From: Microtetraspora sp. NBRC 13810
GTDB taxonomy: Bacteria; Actinomycetota; Actinomycetes; Streptosporangiales; Streptosporangiaceae
Assembly (NCBI RefSeq): GCF_030268685.1
Contig: NZ_BSRQ01000029.1
Coordinates: forward strand, 30,770-94,769
Reading direction: 5' to 3'
Length of the DNA stretch: 64,000 nucleotides
Positions 40,861-50,956 of this stretch are shown here, piece after piece. Every line of letters begins with the position of its first letter. The first letter of the stretch is position 1. Position numbers and translations under genes: made by a program. Under the pieces are notes generated by a model. The model ran no database searches. It had not been told where the DNA came from and saw nothing but the letters and a program-made list of their open reading frames with translations.

Positions 40861-43125
40861 TCAGCCGAAGATGGCGGGCAGGGTGCCCTCGTGGACGGTG
40901 CGCAGCTCGTCGAGCGGCACGTCCAGCACGCCCTCGACGGTCAGCGACGAGCCGCCGGTGAGGCCGAGGCCGGCGTAGGGCACCTCGTGCCTGCCGCACA
41001 GTGCGGCGAAGACGGCGAACGCCTCCGGCCGCACGGTGACCAGCGCGCGGGCCGCGGACTCGCTGAACAGGTCGGTGAACGGGTCGCCGCCGGGCAGCGT
41101 GACCGTGCAGCCGACGCCGTGCGCCAGGCAGGACTCGGCGAGCGCGATCGCCAGGCCGCCGTCCGACAGGTCGTGCGAGCCGGTGAGCATGCCCTGCGCG
41201 GCGGCCTCGACGAGGACCGTGGCGAGCGCCCGCTCGGCCTCCAGGACAGCCGCCGGGGGCAGGCCGCCGAGGTGGCCGTGCTCCACGTGCGCCCACGCCG
41301 ACCCGCCGAACTCCTCGCCGGTCTCGCCGAGCAGCACCACCCGGGCGCCCTCGCCGGTGAAGCCGGACGGCACCCGGCCGCGCACGTCGTCGAGCACGCC
41401 GAGCACACCGATCACCGGGGTCGGGTGGATCGCCACCGAGCCGGTCTGGTTGTAGAACGACACGTTGCCGCCGGTCACCGGCACGCCGAGGATCTTGCAC
41501 GCGTCCGCCAGGCCGCGCACGGCCTCCGCGAACTGCCACATGACCTCGGGGTCCTCCGGCGAGCCGAAGTTGAGGCAGTCGGTCACCGCGAGCGGGCGGG
41601 CGCCGGTCACCGCGACGTTGCGGTAAGCCTCCGACAGCGCGAGCTGCGCCCCCGCGTACGGGTCGAGCTTGGCGTAGCGGCCGTTGCCGTCGGTGGCGAG
41701 CGCGATGCCGCGGTTCGTCTCCGTGGCGCCGGGCATGACCTCGCTCACCCGCAGCACACCCGCGTCGGCGGGCTGCGCCAGCACGGTGTTGCCGCGCACG
41801 TAGCGGTCGTACTGCCCGGTCACCCACTCCTTCGAGGAGAGGTCGGGCGAGCCGAGCAGGCTCAGCAGCGTGGCGCGCAGGTCGGTGGGGCGCTCCAGCC
41901 GGGCGGCGTCGTCGGAGTTGAGCGCGGCCTGGCCGGCGGGCTCGTGGTAGGGCCGCTCGTAGACCGGCCCCTCGTCCGCGGCGGTGCCGGGCGGGATGTC
42001 CACGATGGTCTCGCCGTGCCAGGTCATGACCAGGCGCCCGGTGTCGGTCACCTCGCCGATCACGGTCGCCGGCAGGTCCCACTTGGCGCAGATCGCCATG
42101 AAGGCGTCGATGTCGTCGGGCGTGACGACCGCCATCATGCGCTCCTGGGACTCGCTCATGAGGATCTCTTCGGGGCGCAGCGACGGGTCGCGCAGCGGCA
42201 CCAGGTCGAGCCTGACGTCCATGCCGCCGGTGCCCTTGGCGGCCAGCTCGGTGGTCGCGCAGGACACCCCGGCCGCGCCGAGGTCCTGGATGCCCACGAC
42301 CACGTCGGCGGCGAAGAGCTCAAGGCAGCACTCGATGAGCAGCTTCTCCATGAACGGGTCGCCGACCTGCACGCTCGGCCGCTTGGCCTGCGACTCCTCC
42401 TCGAAGGTCGCCGAGGCCAGCACGGACGCGCCGCCGATGCCGTCGGGCCCGGTCAGCGCGCCGAACAGCACCACCTTGTTGCCCGGCCCCGGGGCGGTGG
42501 CGAGCTTGATCTGGTCCTTGCGCAGCAGGCCCACGCACAGCGCGTTGACCAGCGGGTTGCCGATGTAGCAGGGGTCGAACGCCACCTCGCCGCCGATGTT
42601 GGGCAGGCCGAGGCAGTTGCCGTAGGAGCTGATGCCCTCGACCACGCCGGGCAGCACCCTGCGGGTGTCGGGCGCGTCGGCGGCGCCGAAGCGCAGCGAG
42701 TCCATCACCGCGACCGGCCGCGCGCCCATCGCCATGATGTCCCGGACGATGCCGCCGACCCCGGTCGCCGCGCCCTGGTGCGGCTCCACGTAGGACGGGT
42801 GATTGTGCGACTCGATCTTGAAGGTGGCCGCCCAGCCGTCGCCGATGTCCACGACTCCGGCGTTCTCCCCCATGCCGACCAGCAGCGCGTCGGACTTGGG
42901 GGCCTTGGCGGCGAACTGGCGCAGGTGCACCTTGGAGGACTTGTAGGAGCAGTGCTCGCTCCACATGACGCTGTAGATGGCCAGCTCGCTGCCGGTGGGA
43001 CGACGCCCGAGGATCTCCTTGACCCGCTGGTACTCGTCGTCCTTCATGCCCAGCTCGGCGTACGGCAGGCGCTCGTCGGGCGTCTGCTCCGCCCGTTGCA
43101 CGGAATCGACACTCAAGGCGCTCAT
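40861..43125 (-). CDS. purL: Phosphoribosylformylglycinamidine synthase, large subunit
   Basis: A 754-residue FGAM synthetase subunit using ATP and ammonia from PurQ to convert FGAR to FGAM. It starts [20 protein letters not shown]. Family blocks: [59 protein letters not shown], and the second AIRS-like half with [34 protein letters not shown] and [16 protein letters not shown]. Small-type length, which requires separate PurQ and PurS. ATG at 43125 overlaps the purQ stop by 4 bp. Confidence 0.97.
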   Translation of the reverse strand: MSALSVDSVQRAEQTPDERLPYAELGMKDDEYQRVKEILGRRPTGSELAIYSVMWSEHCSYKSSKVHLRQFAAKAPKSDALLVGMGENAGVVDIGDGWAATFKIESHNHPSYVEPHQGAATGVGGIVRDIMAMGARPVAVMDSLRFGAADAPDTRRVLPGVVEGISSYGNCLGLPNIGGEVAFDPCYIGNPLVNALCVGLLRKDQIKLATAPGPGNKVVLFGALTGPDGIGGASVLASATFEEESQAKRPSVQVGDPFMEKLLIECCLELFAADVVVGIQDLGAAGVSCATTELAAKGTGGMDVRLDLVPLRDPSLRPEEILMSESQERMMAVVTPDDIDAFMAICAKWDLPATVIGEVTDTGRLVMTWHGETIVDIPPGTAADEGPVYERPYHEPAGQAALNSDDAARLERPTDLRATLLSLLGSPDLSSKEWVTGQYDRYVRGNTVLAQPADAGVLRVSEVMPGATETNRGIALATDGNGRYAKLDPYAGAQLALSEAYRNVAVTGARPLAVTDCLNFGSPEDPEVMWQFAEAVRGLADACKILGVPVTGGNVSFYNQTGSVAIHPTPVIGVLGVLDDVRGRVPSGFTGEGARVVLLGETGEEFGGSAWAHVEHGHLGGLPPAAVLEAERALATVLVEAAAQGMLTGSHDLSDGGLAIALAESCLAHGVGCTVTLPGGDPFTDLFSESAARALVTVRPEAFAVFAALCGRHEVPYAGLGLTGGSSLTVEGVLDVPLDELRTVHEGTLPAIFG

Positions 43126-43814
43126 GCGTTGACCAGCTTCTCCAGGCTGCTCTTCAGGATCGAGGTGAAGAAGCCGAGGCCGTCCGTACCGGGACCGCCG
43201 GTCAGCTCCTCCACCGCGTGCTCGGGATGCGGCATCAGGCCCACGACGTTGCCGGCCTCGTTACGGATGCCGGCGATGTCGTTGAGCGAGCCGTTGGGGT
43301 TGCCGAGGTAGCGCACGACCACCTGGCCGTTGGCCTCCACGGCCGCCAGGGTCGCGGCGTCGGCGACGTATCGCCCCTCGCCGTGCTTGATCGGGATGAC
43401 GACCTCCTGGCCCGCCGTGTAGTCGGCGGTCCAGGGCGTGTCCGCGGACTCGATGCGCAGGCGCTGGTCGCGGCAGATGTAGTGCAGCCCCGCGTTCTTC
43501 ACCAGCGCGCCGGGGAGCAGGTGGGCCTCGCAGAGGATCTGGAAGCCGTTGCAGGTGCCGAGCACCGGCAGTCCGGCCCTGGCCGCCGGGATCAGCTGCT
43601 CCATCAGCGGCGCGAACCGGGAGATGGCTCCGCAACGCAGGTAGTCGCCGTAGGAGAAGCCGCCGGGCAGGAAGACCGCGTCCACTCCCTTGAGGTCGGT
43701 GTCGGCGTGCCACAGCGGCACGGGCTCACCGCCCGCGTGCCGTACGGCACGGGCGGCATCCTGGTCGTCAAGAGTTCCGGGAAAAGTGACCACGCCCACC
43801 CGGGCAGCACTCAT
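43122..43814 (-). CDS. purQ: Phosphoribosylformylglycinamidine synthase, glutaminase subunit
   Basis: A 230-residue class I glutamine amidotransferase that supplies ammonia to PurL. The nucleophile Cys is in [20 protein letters not shown]; His-Glu are in [15 protein letters not shown] near the C-terminus; the N-terminal [18 protein letters not shown] and [18 protein letters not shown] are typical. ATG at 43814 (MSAARVGVV). Translationally coupled to purL by a 4-bp overlap. An unrelated ATPase gene separates it from purS. Confidence 0.97.
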   Translation of the reverse strand: MSAARVGVVTFPGTLDDQDAARAVRHAGGEPVPLWHADTDLKGVDAVFLPGGFSYGDYLRCGAISRFAPLMEQLIPAARAGLPVLGTCNGFQILCEAHLLPGALVKNAGLHYICRDQRLRIESADTPWTADYTAGQEVVIPIKHGEGRYVADAATLAAVEANGQVVVRYLGNPNGSLNDIAGIRNEAGNVVGLMPHPEHAVEELTGGPGTDGLGFFTSILKSSLEKLVNA

Positions 43815-43948
43815 GGCTGTCGTTCCCCTCCGCAACAAGAGCGCCGCTTCGACGTCTCACTCTCCGGACGACGGGATGCGGCGGTAGGCCCAGGCTATCC
43901 GGTCGGGCCGGGTGCGCTGACGTGACCCGTGCACTACCGGGCGGTAGG

Positions 43949-44389
43949 TCATACGGCGGCGAGGACGCAGGCGGCGTCGGTCGCGGCCTCTTTGTCCCAT
44001 GCCAGTTGTTTGCGCAGGTGGACGGTGGTGCCGCGGCCGGGGGTGATGTCGAAGGCGATCTCGTCGACCACCGACTGCATGATCAGGATGCCCCGGCCGT
44101 GCTCCACGTCGGCGGGCGGATAGCGCTCGGGGATGCTGGCCAGGCCGAGCCCCCGGTCGATGACCCGCAGGTCGCAGTTGCCCTCCCCGATCGAGGCGAC
44201 CACCTCGTAGCGGTTGGCCGGTCCCCCGTGCCTGACGGCGTTGGCGCACGCCTCGGAGGCGGCCAGCAGGATGTCGGTGACACATGATTCGGTCACGCTC
44301 AGTGAGCGCAACGCGTCCCCCAGGACCCGGCGGACCATGGGTATGCCTATGGCGTCCCTTGGCAGAGCCAACGAGAACTCGATGTCCAC
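43949..44389 (-). CDS. HATPase-type (RsbW-like) anti-sigma-kinase family protein
   Basis: A 146-residue single-domain ATP-binding protein. N box LLAASEACANAVRHGGPANR, G1 box LRVIDRGLGLASIP, G2 box EHGRGILIMQSVVDEIAFD. It resembles RsbW/SpoIIAB anti-sigma kinases, which bind a sigma factor or anti-anti-sigma protein. No sigma or antagonist gene is next to it. ATG at 44389; GAGG is seen upstream. It sits in the middle of the purS-purQ-purL block with gaps of 173 bp (from purS) and 134 bp (to purQ), so it may have its own promoter. Confidence 0.9.
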   Translation of the reverse strand: MDIEFSLALPRDAIGIPMVRRVLGDALRSLSVTESCVTDILLAASEACANAVRHGGPANRYEVVASIGEGNCDLRVIDRGLGLASIPERYPPADVEHGRGILIMQSVVDEIAFDITPGRGTTVHLRKQLAWDKEAATDAACVLAAV

Positions 44390-44562
44390 CGGACCCCCTC
44401 CCCGGCGAGGCTGCTCACGCCAGGAAGGTTTCCCCGAGAAATCAGGGCTAACCGCAAAATAACGCTGTTGTTATTTAGAGTTGGTCAACCCGTGGGATTG
44501 TGGCACGTCCGGAGCCCGCTTTGCCCGGTCCTGTGGAAGTTTTATGTGTCAAGTGTGCTGTT

Positions 44563-44808
44563 CTACCCCTCTACCCTCACCGCGTAATCCTCGATGACGG
44601 TGTTCGCCAGGAGCGTCTCGGCCATCTTTCGGACGTCCGAAAGTGCGGCCTCGTCGGCCGGGCCGTCAAGTTCGATCTCGAAGCGCTTGCCCTGGCGTAC
44701 CGCAGAGACGCCGGAGAAGCCGAGGCGGGGCAGCGCGCGGGCGATCGCCTGACCCTGCGGGTCGAGAATCTCCGGCTTCAGCATGACCTCGACGATGACG
44801 CGCGCCAC
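44563..44808 (-). CDS. purS: Phosphoribosylformylglycinamidine synthase, PurS subunit
   Basis: An 81-residue protein, MARVIVEVMLKPEILDPQGQ, with the conserved AIARALPRLGFSGVSAVRQG and RKMAETLLANTVIEDY. PurS dimers bridge PurQ and PurL in the small-type FGAM synthetase complex. ATG at 44808 with AGGAGG six bases upstream. First of the leftward purS-ATPase-purQ-purL series, and divergent from the E1/E2 operon. Confidence 0.95.
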   Translation of the reverse strand: MARVIVEVMLKPEILDPQGQAIARALPRLGFSGVSAVRQGKRFEIELDGPADEAALSDVRKMAETLLANTVIEDYAVRVEG

Positions 44809-45077
44809 GGTGTTCCTCCTGGGTAGGGACGGTGTAAGGCGCCGCCCAGGCTACTGCACCGGGGCGGGTGGCGCTGGCTCGGCGTGTGGGGTCCGGTTAC
44901 TTCGGGAACGGGATGTGAGGACATGGGGTCGAGGTCTTGCGCGCAGGTATGTGACCTCTGCCACGATGTCTGGAAACACGGACGTTTCACCACCAGACGG
45001 AGCGGAAGTGTGCGGAACCGGCCAGACGGGGCGGCGAACCCATCCCCACGGCCCCGAGCGCATTACAGGAGCGGCAC

Positions 45078-46181
45078 GTGACCATCGACGCCTCTCGCGG
45101 CCCACAGGCGGCCCCCCCAGAGCTCGTCCAGTTGCTCACCCCCGAGGGCGAGCGGGTCGAGCACCCCGACTACCCCTTGGAGCTCACCCAGGACGAGGTG
45201 CGCGGGCTCTACCGCGACCTGACCCTGGTCCGCAGGTTCGACCTTGAGGCCGTCGCCCTGCAACGGCAGGGCGAGCTGGGCATCTGGGCCTCGCTGCTCG
45301 GCCAGGAAGCCGCGCAGATCGGCTCGGGCCGGGCGCTGACCGACACCGACATGGCCTTCCCCACCTACCGCGAGCACGGCGTCGCCTGGTGCCGCGGCGT
45401 GGACCCGGTCAAGCTCCTCGGCCTGTTCCGCGGCGTCAACCACGGCGGGTGGGACCCGGCGGAGCACAACTTCCACCTCTACACCATCGTGATCGGCAGC
45501 CAGACGCTGCACGCGGTGGGCTACGCGATGGGTGTCCAGCGCGACGACGCCGAGGCCGCCACGATCGTCTACTTCGGCGACGGCGCCACCTCCCAGGGCG
45601 ACGTCAACGAGGCATTCATCTGGGCGAGCGTCTTCAACGCCCCGGTGGTGTTCTTCTGCCAGAACAACCAGTGGGCCATCTCCGAGCCGCTGGAGAAGCA
45701 GACCAGGATCCCGCTCTACCGGCGGGCGAGCGGCTTCGGCTTCCCCGGTGTCCGGGTGGACGGCAACGACGTGCTGGCCTGCCTCGCCGTGACCCGGCAG
45801 GCGCTGGCGAACGCGCGCGACGGCCAGGGCCCGACGCTCATCGAGGCGTACACCTACCGGATGGGCGCGCACACCACCACCGACGACCCGACCCGCTACC
45901 GGGTGGCCTCCGAGCTGGAGGCGTGGAAGCTCAAGGACCCGATCGAGCGGCTCAAGGCGTACATGTTCAAGAACCGGCTGGCCGACCAGGAGTTCTTCGA
46001 CGCGATCGACAGCGAGGCCGACACCCTCGCCAGGGACATGCGCAAACGCTGCCTGGAGATGCCCGACCCCGATCCGATGGCCATCTTCGACCACGTCTAC
46101 CGCGACCGGCACCTGCTGCTGGAGGAGGAGCGGGACCAGTTCGCCGCCTACCTCTCGACCTTCGAAGGCGAGGGCCGATGA
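45078..46181 (+). CDS. Branched-chain 2-oxoacid/pyruvate dehydrogenase E1 alpha
   Basis: A 367-residue thiamine-diphosphate-dependent subunit. The TPP motif is YFGDGATSQGDVNEAFIWAS through FCQNNQWAIS (GDG...NN). Other blocks are SLLGQEAAQIGSGRAL, PTYREHGVAWCRGVDPVKLL and YRMGAHTTTDDPTRYR. Sequence style fits the E1-alpha group covering both pyruvate and branched-chain keto-acid dehydrogenases; with valine dehydrogenase in the region I lean to branched-chain (bkdA-like), but cannot exclude pyruvate. GTG at 45078 with AGGAG upstream. It overlaps the E1 beta start by 4 bp. The 269-bp upstream gap shows no strong operator. Confidence 0.92.
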   Translation: MTIDASRGPQAAPPELVQLLTPEGERVEHPDYPLELTQDEVRGLYRDLTLVRRFDLEAVALQRQGELGIWASLLGQEAAQIGSGRALTDTDMAFPTYREHGVAWCRGVDPVKLLGLFRGVNHGGWDPAEHNFHLYTIVIGSQTLHAVGYAMGVQRDDAEAATIVYFGDGATSQGDVNEAFIWASVFNAPVVFFCQNNQWAISEPLEKQTRIPLYRRASGFGFPGVRVDGNDVLACLAVTRQALANARDGQGPTLIEAYTYRMGAHTTTDDPTRYRVASELEAWKLKDPIERLKAYMFKNRLADQEFFDAIDSEADTLARDMRKRCLEMPDPDPMAIFDHVYRDRHLLLEEERDQFAAYLSTFEGEGR

Positions 46182-47152
46182 CCACGCTCAGCCTGTCCAA
46201 GGCGATCAACGAGGGGCTGCGGAAGGCCCTGGAGGACGACCCGAAGGTGCTGGTCATGGGGGAGGACGTCGGCAAGCTCGGCGGGGTCTTCCGGGTGACC
46301 GACGGGTTGCAGAAGGACTTCGGCGAGGACCGGGTGATCGACACGCCGCTGGCCGAGTCGGGCATCATCGGCACCGCGATCGGCCTGGCGCTGCGCGGGT
46401 ACCGCCCGGTGTGCGAGATCCAGTTCGACGGTTTCGTCTTCCCCGCCGCCGACCAGATCATCACCCAGCTCGCCAAGATGCCGCTGCGCTCCCTCGGCGC
46501 GATCAAGCTGCCCGTCGTCGTGCGCATCCCCTGCGGCGGCGGCATCGGCGCGGTCGAGCACCACAGCGAGTCCCCCGAGGCGTACTTCACGCACACCGGC
46601 GGCCTGCGCGTGGTGGCCTGCTCCAACCCGGCCGACGCCTACACCATGATCCAGCAGGCGATCCGCAGCGACGACCCGGTCATCTTCTTCGAGCCCAAAC
46701 GGCGCTACTGGGACAAGGCCGACGTGGACGTCGAGGCCCCCGGGCTGCCGCTGGAGGCGGCCAAGGTCGTGCGTGAGGGCCGCGACGTGACGATGCTCGC
46801 GTACGGGCCGATGGTGAAGACCTGCCTGGAGGCGGCGATCGCGGCCGAGGAGGACGGGCGCTCGCTGGAGGTCATCGACCTGCGCTCGCTCAACCCGCTG
46901 GACACCGCGACCATCACCGGCTCGGTCCGGCGCACCGGCCGCTGCGTCGTCGTGCACGAGGCCCCGGTGTTCAACGGCTTCGGCGCCGAGCTGGCCGCGC
47001 GGATCACCGAGAGCTGCTTCTACCACCTGGAGGCGCCCGTCCTGCGGGTCGGCGGCTTCTCCACCCCCTACCCGCCTTCGCGGCTGGAGGAGCACTACCT
47101 CCCCGACCTGGACCGGGTGCTCGACACCGTTGACCGCTCCCTGGCCTTCTGA
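46178..47152 (+). CDS. Branched-chain 2-oxoacid/pyruvate dehydrogenase E1 beta
   Basis: A 324-residue transketolase-like subunit, MTTLSLSKAINEGLRKALED. Conserved parts are VLVMGEDVGKLGGVFRVTDG, DTPLAESGIIGTAIGLALRG, EIQFDGFVFPAADQI and PCGGGIGAVEHHSESPEAYF, which contributes to the active site. The C-terminal domain has RTGRCVVVHEAPVFNGFGAE. ATG at 46178 is inside the stop of E1 alpha (ATGA), so the subunits are translated together in equal amounts. It ends 12 bp before the E2 gene. Confidence 0.94.
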   Translation: MTTLSLSKAINEGLRKALEDDPKVLVMGEDVGKLGGVFRVTDGLQKDFGEDRVIDTPLAESGIIGTAIGLALRGYRPVCEIQFDGFVFPAADQIITQLAKMPLRSLGAIKLPVVVRIPCGGGIGAVEHHSESPEAYFTHTGGLRVVACSNPADAYTMIQQAIRSDDPVIFFEPKRRYWDKADVDVEAPGLPLEAAKVVREGRDVTMLAYGPMVKTCLEAAIAAEEDGRSLEVIDLRSLNPLDTATITGSVRRTGRCVVVHEAPVFNGFGAELAARITESCFYHLEAPVLRVGGFSTPYPPSRLEEHYLPDLDRVLDTVDRSLAF

Positions 47153-47164
47153 GAGGGGAGACCG

Positions 47165-48595
47165 GTGCGCAGAGAATTCAAGCTCCCCGACGTCGGCGAG
47201 GGCCTGACCGAGGCCGAGATCGTCCGCTGGCACGTCAAGCCGGGTGACGACGTCAAGGTCAACCAGATCATCGTGGAGATCGAGACCGCGAAGGCCGTGG
47301 TCGAGCTGCCCTGCCCGTTCGACGGCGTGGTGACCGACCTGCTGGCGCAGGAGGGCCAGACGGTCGACGTGGGCGTGGCCATCATCGCGGTGGACGACGG
47401 CGCGGACGGCCCGGCGGGTCCCGCCGCGGCGCCGGGCCGCGCCGCCGAGGATCTGGTGCCCTCCCCGCCCGCGGAGGGGGCGGTCGAGCCCGGCGTGCAC
47501 GGCAGCCCCGCCCCCAAGGAGGAGCGCCAGCCCGTCCTGGTCGGTTACGGCGTCAAGACCGGCGCCACCAAGCGCCGCCCGCGCAAGCAGCCGGCCGCCG
47601 AGCCCGCCGCGCCCGCGGTGTCCGAAACCCCCGTCGCCGCCGCCCCCCGCCAGGCGCCGGAGCGGGTGACCGAAACCCCGGCGCGGCCACCGGTGCCCTC
47701 GCTCTCCCCGCAGCGGGCGGCGGTGCTGGCGAAGCCGCCGGTGCGCAAGCTGGCCAAGGATCTCGGGATCGACCTCGCCGCGCTGACCGGCACCGGCCCG
47801 CACGGCACGATCACCCGCGAGGACGTCCGCGCCGCCGCGACCGCCCCCGCCGAGGTCCCCACCGGAGTCACCGCGGGAGTGACCGCCGGCGGCCCGCGCG
47901 AGGAGCGCATCCCGATCAAGGGCGTACGGCGGGCGACCGCGCAGGCGATGGTGGCCTCGGCGTTCACCGCGCCGCACGTCACCGAGTTCCTGCAACTGGA
48001 CGTCACCGAGACGGTGGACGCGGTGCGGCGGCTGCGCGAGCTGCCCGACTTCGCCGGGGTCAAGGTGTCGCCGCTGCTGCTGGTGGCCAAGGCGCTGCTG
48101 GTGGCGGCACGCCGGCACCCGATGATCAACTCCTCCTGGGACGACCACGCTCAGGAGATCGTCGTGAAGCACTACGTCAACCTGGGCATCGCGGCGGCGA
48201 CCCCGCGCGGCCTGGTCGTGCCCAACGTCAAGGACGCGCACGCGCTCTCGCTGCCCGGGCTCGCGGCGGCGCTCGGCGAGCTCACCGAGACCGCGCGCGC
48301 CGGCCGCACCCAGCCGGCCGACATGGCGGGCGGCACCATCACGATCACCAACGTCGGCGTCTTCGGCGTGGACACCGGCACGCCGATCCTCAACCCGGGG
48401 GAGGCGGCGATCCTCGCGGTCGGCCAGATCAGGGATCTGCCGTGGGTGGTGGACGGGCAGGTCGTGCCGCGCAAGGTGTGCACGCTCGCGCTCTCCTTCG
48501 ACCACCGGATCGTGGACGGCGAGCTGGGCTCGCGCGTGCTGCGCGCCGTGGGGGACATGCTGGAGGATCCGCTCCGGATGCTCGTCTGGAGCTGA
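47165..48595 (+). CDS. 2-oxoacid dehydrogenase E2 (dihydrolipoamide acyltransferase)
   Basis: A 476-residue acyltransferase core. One lipoyl domain at ~1-78 with the lipoylated Lys in EIETAKAVVELP. An Ala/Pro-rich linker follows. The E3-binding domain is ~195-230 (VRKLAKDLGIDLAALTGTGP, HGTITREDV). The catalytic domain is ~255-476, with the active-site His in LSFDHRIVDGELG. GTG at 47165 with GAGGGGAG upstream. Forms the complex core for the E1 subunits encoded just before; E3 would bind at the E3-binding domain and is probably the protein at 9512-10912. A terminator-like hairpin follows. Confidence 0.94.
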   Translation: MRREFKLPDVGEGLTEAEIVRWHVKPGDDVKVNQIIVEIETAKAVVELPCPFDGVVTDLLAQEGQTVDVGVAIIAVDDGADGPAGPAAAPGRAAEDLVPSPPAEGAVEPGVHGSPAPKEERQPVLVGYGVKTGATKRRPRKQPAAEPAAPAVSETPVAAAPRQAPERVTETPARPPVPSLSPQRAAVLAKPPVRKLAKDLGIDLAALTGTGPHGTITREDVRAAATAPAEVPTGVTAGVTAGGPREERIPIKGVRRATAQAMVASAFTAPHVTEFLQLDVTETVDAVRRLRELPDFAGVKVSPLLLVAKALLVAARRHPMINSSWDDHAQEIVVKHYVNLGIAAATPRGLVVPNVKDAHALSLPGLAAALGELTETARAGRTQPADMAGGTITITNVGVFGVDTGTPILNPGEAAILAVGQIRDLPWVVDGQVVPRKVCTLALSFDHRIVDGELGSRVLRAVGDMLEDPLRMLVWS

Positions 48596-48605
48596 CGTAC
48601 GCAGG

Positions 48606-48632
48606 GGCCGGGAGGCGATCCGCCTCCCGGCC
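48606..48632 (+). terminator. Terminator after the E1/E2 operon
   Basis: A perfect 12-bp stem (GGCCGGGAGGCG / CGCCTCCCGGCC) with a 3-nt loop, 10 bp after the E2 stop. Confidence 0.85.
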
Positions 48633-48691
48633 TCGTCCGGCGGGGACGCGCGCGTTAATCTTGCTGCGCAAGGTCCCGGGAAAGGGGAGAG

Positions 48692-48985
48692 ATGTTCCGC
48701 CACGTCGTGCTGTTCACCTGGAAAGACGAAGCGACCCTTGAGCAGCGGGAGCGGGTGGCGGCGGAGCTCCGCAAGCTGCCCGACGTGATCAAGGAGATCC
48801 GATCCTTCCACCTCGGCCCCGACGCCGGGGTCAACCAGGGCAACCACGACTTCGCGGTGGTCGCGGACTTCGATTCGGCCGAGGACTACCTCGTCTACCG
48901 GGACGACCCGACGCACCGGGCCGTGATCGCGGACCACATCGCCCCGATCCTGGCCTCCCGGGCGGCCGTGCAGTACGCCTGCTGA
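48692..48985 (+). CDS. Dabb (stress-responsive alpha/beta barrel) family protein
   Basis: A 97-residue protein beginning MFRHVVLFTWKDEATLEQRE. The Dabb core is seen in LPDVIKEIRSFHLGPD, HDFAVVADFDSAEDYLVYRD and HRAVIADHIAPILASRAAVQ. Dabb proteins form dimeric ferredoxin-like barrels; some are cyclases or heme-related enzymes but most have no known function. GGGGAGAG precedes ATG at 48692. Single gene between terminated units. Confidence 0.9.
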   Translation: MFRHVVLFTWKDEATLEQRERVAAELRKLPDVIKEIRSFHLGPDAGVNQGNHDFAVVADFDSAEDYLVYRDDPTHRAVIADHIAPILASRAAVQYAC

Positions 48986-49077
48986 GCGAGATTTCAGCCT
49001 GACGACAGATCCGCGTCACGCGGGACGTCAGAGATCTGTAACCCGGTAGATATCCGGCGTTACTAGGGTTCCCGGCC

Positions 49078-50850
49078 ATGAGTTCCAGATTTGGCCGGGT
49101 AGTCACGACAGGCATGATCGCCGCCGTGACCCTCGGTCTCCTCGCAACCCCCGCTCCCGCGTCCGCAGCCCACGACCGCTCGGTCCAGGTCACCGTGATG
49201 GCCACCTCCGACATTCACGGTAATGCCGTCAACTGGGACTACTTCAAGAACGCCGAGTACGACGACAACGCGCACAACGACGTCGGCCTGGCGAAGGTGT
49301 CCACCCTGGTGAACAAGATCCGGGCCGAGCGGGGCGCGGACCACACCCTGCTCTTCGACTCCGGCGACACGATCCAGGGCACCCCCCTGGCGTACTACTA
49401 CGCCAAGGTCGAGCCGATCACGAAGACGCACGAGACGCACCCGATCGCCAAGGCGATGAACGCCATCGGGTACGACGCGGTGACGCTCGGCAACCACGAG
49501 TTCAACTACGGGCTCCCGCTGCTGGCCGAGTGGGTGAACCAGATGAAGGCCCCGGTGCTGGGCGCCAACGCGGTGTCCGCGCGGACCGGGCTGCCGGCCT
49601 ACCAGCCGTTCATCATCAAGACGATGAAGGTCAAGGGCGAGAAGCCGATCAAGGTGGGCGTGCTCGGCCTGACCAACCCGGGCAGCGCCGTATGGGACAA
49701 GGGCAACGTCGAGGGCAAGCTCAAGTTCCTCGACCTGGTCGCCACGGCGAAGAAGTGGGTGCCGGTCATCCGCGGGCTCGGCGCCGACGTCGTCCTCGTC
49801 ACCGCGCACGCCGGCGACAACGGCATGTCCTCCTACGGCTCCGACCTGCCGATCGAGAACGCCTCGGCGCTCGTCGCCGAGCAGGTGCCCGGGATCGACG
49901 CGGTGCTGTTCGGCCACGCGCACAACGAGGTGCCGCAGAAGTTCGTCACCAACAAGGTGACCGGCCAGCAGGTGCTGCTGACCGAGCCCGGCCGGTGGGG
50001 CCAGCGCCTCTCGGTGGTCGACTTCACCCTCGCCAAGAAGCGCGGCAAGTGGACCGTCACCGGCAAGTCGTCCACCACGGTGAACACCAACACCGTCGCC
50101 GAGGACCCGAAGATCGTCAAGCTGGTCGGGTCGCAGCACGACAAGACGGTGGGCTACGTGAACCAGGTGGTCGCGCAGTCCAAGGAGCAGCTCTCGGCCG
50201 CCGAGTCGCCGTACAAGGACACGCCGATCCTGGACTACATCCAGGCGGTGCAGACGGACCTGGTGTCCAAGGCCATCGCGGGCACGCCGGACGCTTCGCT
50301 GCCGGTGCTCTCGATCGCCGCGCCGTTCAGCCGCACCGCGGTCTTCCCGGCCGGGCCGGTGAGCGTGCGTGACATGGCGGGCCTGTACGTGTACGACAAC
50401 ACGCTGCTCGGGGTCAAGCTGACCGGCGCCCAGGTCAAGGACTTCCTGGAGTACTCCGCGCGGTACTTCAACCAGGTCGCCCCCGGCGCCCCGGTCGACG
50501 TGCGCGCCCTGACCAACGCGAACGGCACCCCGGACTACAACTACGACCAGCTCTCCGGCGTGACCTACGACGTGGACATCTCCAAGCCGGCCGGGCAGCG
50601 CATCGTCAACCTGGCCTACAAGGGCACCCCGGTGGCCGCCGACCAGCAGTTCGTGGTGGCGATCAACAACTACCGGCAGTCGGGCGGCGGCGGCTTCCCG
50701 CACGTGGCGACGGCCCCGGTGGTCTACAACGCCCAGGTGGAGATCCGCCAGGCGCTGATCGAGTACGCCACGGCGAACGGCACCATCGACCCGGCGACCT
50801 TCGCCGACCCCAACTGGAAGCTCGTCCGCGAAGGCGTCCCGGTCTTCTAG
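49078..50850 (+). CDS. Secreted 5'-nucleotidase / metallophosphatase
   Basis: A 590-residue exported enzyme. The signal peptide is ~1-30 (MIAAVTLGLLATPAPASAAH). The metallophosphatase domain (~37-310) shows the dimetal motifs TSDIHGNAVNW, LLFDSGDTIQGTP, LGNHEFNYG and VLFGHAHNEVP. The 5'-nucleotidase C-terminal domain (~360-560) has SIAAPFSRTAVFPAGPVSVR, LYVYDNTLLGVKLTGAQVKD and NNYRQSGGGGFPHV. It should release phosphate from nucleotides or cyclic nucleotides outside the cell, complementing PhoX. ATG at 49078. No Pho box is obvious in the 92-bp upstream gap. Confidence 0.94.
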   Translation: MSSRFGRVVTTGMIAAVTLGLLATPAPASAAHDRSVQVTVMATSDIHGNAVNWDYFKNAEYDDNAHNDVGLAKVSTLVNKIRAERGADHTLLFDSGDTIQGTPLAYYYAKVEPITKTHETHPIAKAMNAIGYDAVTLGNHEFNYGLPLLAEWVNQMKAPVLGANAVSARTGLPAYQPFIIKTMKVKGEKPIKVGVLGLTNPGSAVWDKGNVEGKLKFLDLVATAKKWVPVIRGLGADVVLVTAHAGDNGMSSYGSDLPIENASALVAEQVPGIDAVLFGHAHNEVPQKFVTNKVTGQQVLLTEPGRWGQRLSVVDFTLAKKRGKWTVTGKSSTTVNTNTVAEDPKIVKLVGSQHDKTVGYVNQVVAQSKEQLSAAESPYKDTPILDYIQAVQTDLVSKAIAGTPDASLPVLSIAAPFSRTAVFPAGPVSVRDMAGLYVYDNTLLGVKLTGAQVKDFLEYSARYFNQVAPGAPVDVRALTNANGTPDYNYDQLSGVTYDVDISKPAGQRIVNLAYKGTPVAADQQFVVAINNYRQSGGGGFPHVATAPVVYNAQVEIRQALIEYATANGTIDPATFADPNWKLVREGVPVF

Positions 50851-50892
50851 GTTCCGGGTTCCGCGTCCGGTCTGCCGGCGCGGTGAGACGAG

Positions 50893-50926
50893 AACGGCCG
50901 GCGCCCGTGGCGGGCGCCGGCCGTTT
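50893..50926. terminator. Bidirectional terminator
   Basis: A perfect 15-bp stem (AACGGCCGGCGCCCG and its complement) with a TGG loop and TTTC after it, in the convergent gap between the nucleotidase and acyl-CoA dehydrogenase genes. Confidence 0.92.
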
Positions 50927-50956
50927 CGCGTGCGGGCGTTGTCTACCTCATGACTG

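Noticed and set aside
45063..46112. Long minus-strand open frame opposite the E1 alpha gene
   Set aside because: It is a shadow of the E1 alpha gene caused by high third-position GC; the sequence is Arg/Gly/Val-rich without any family motif.
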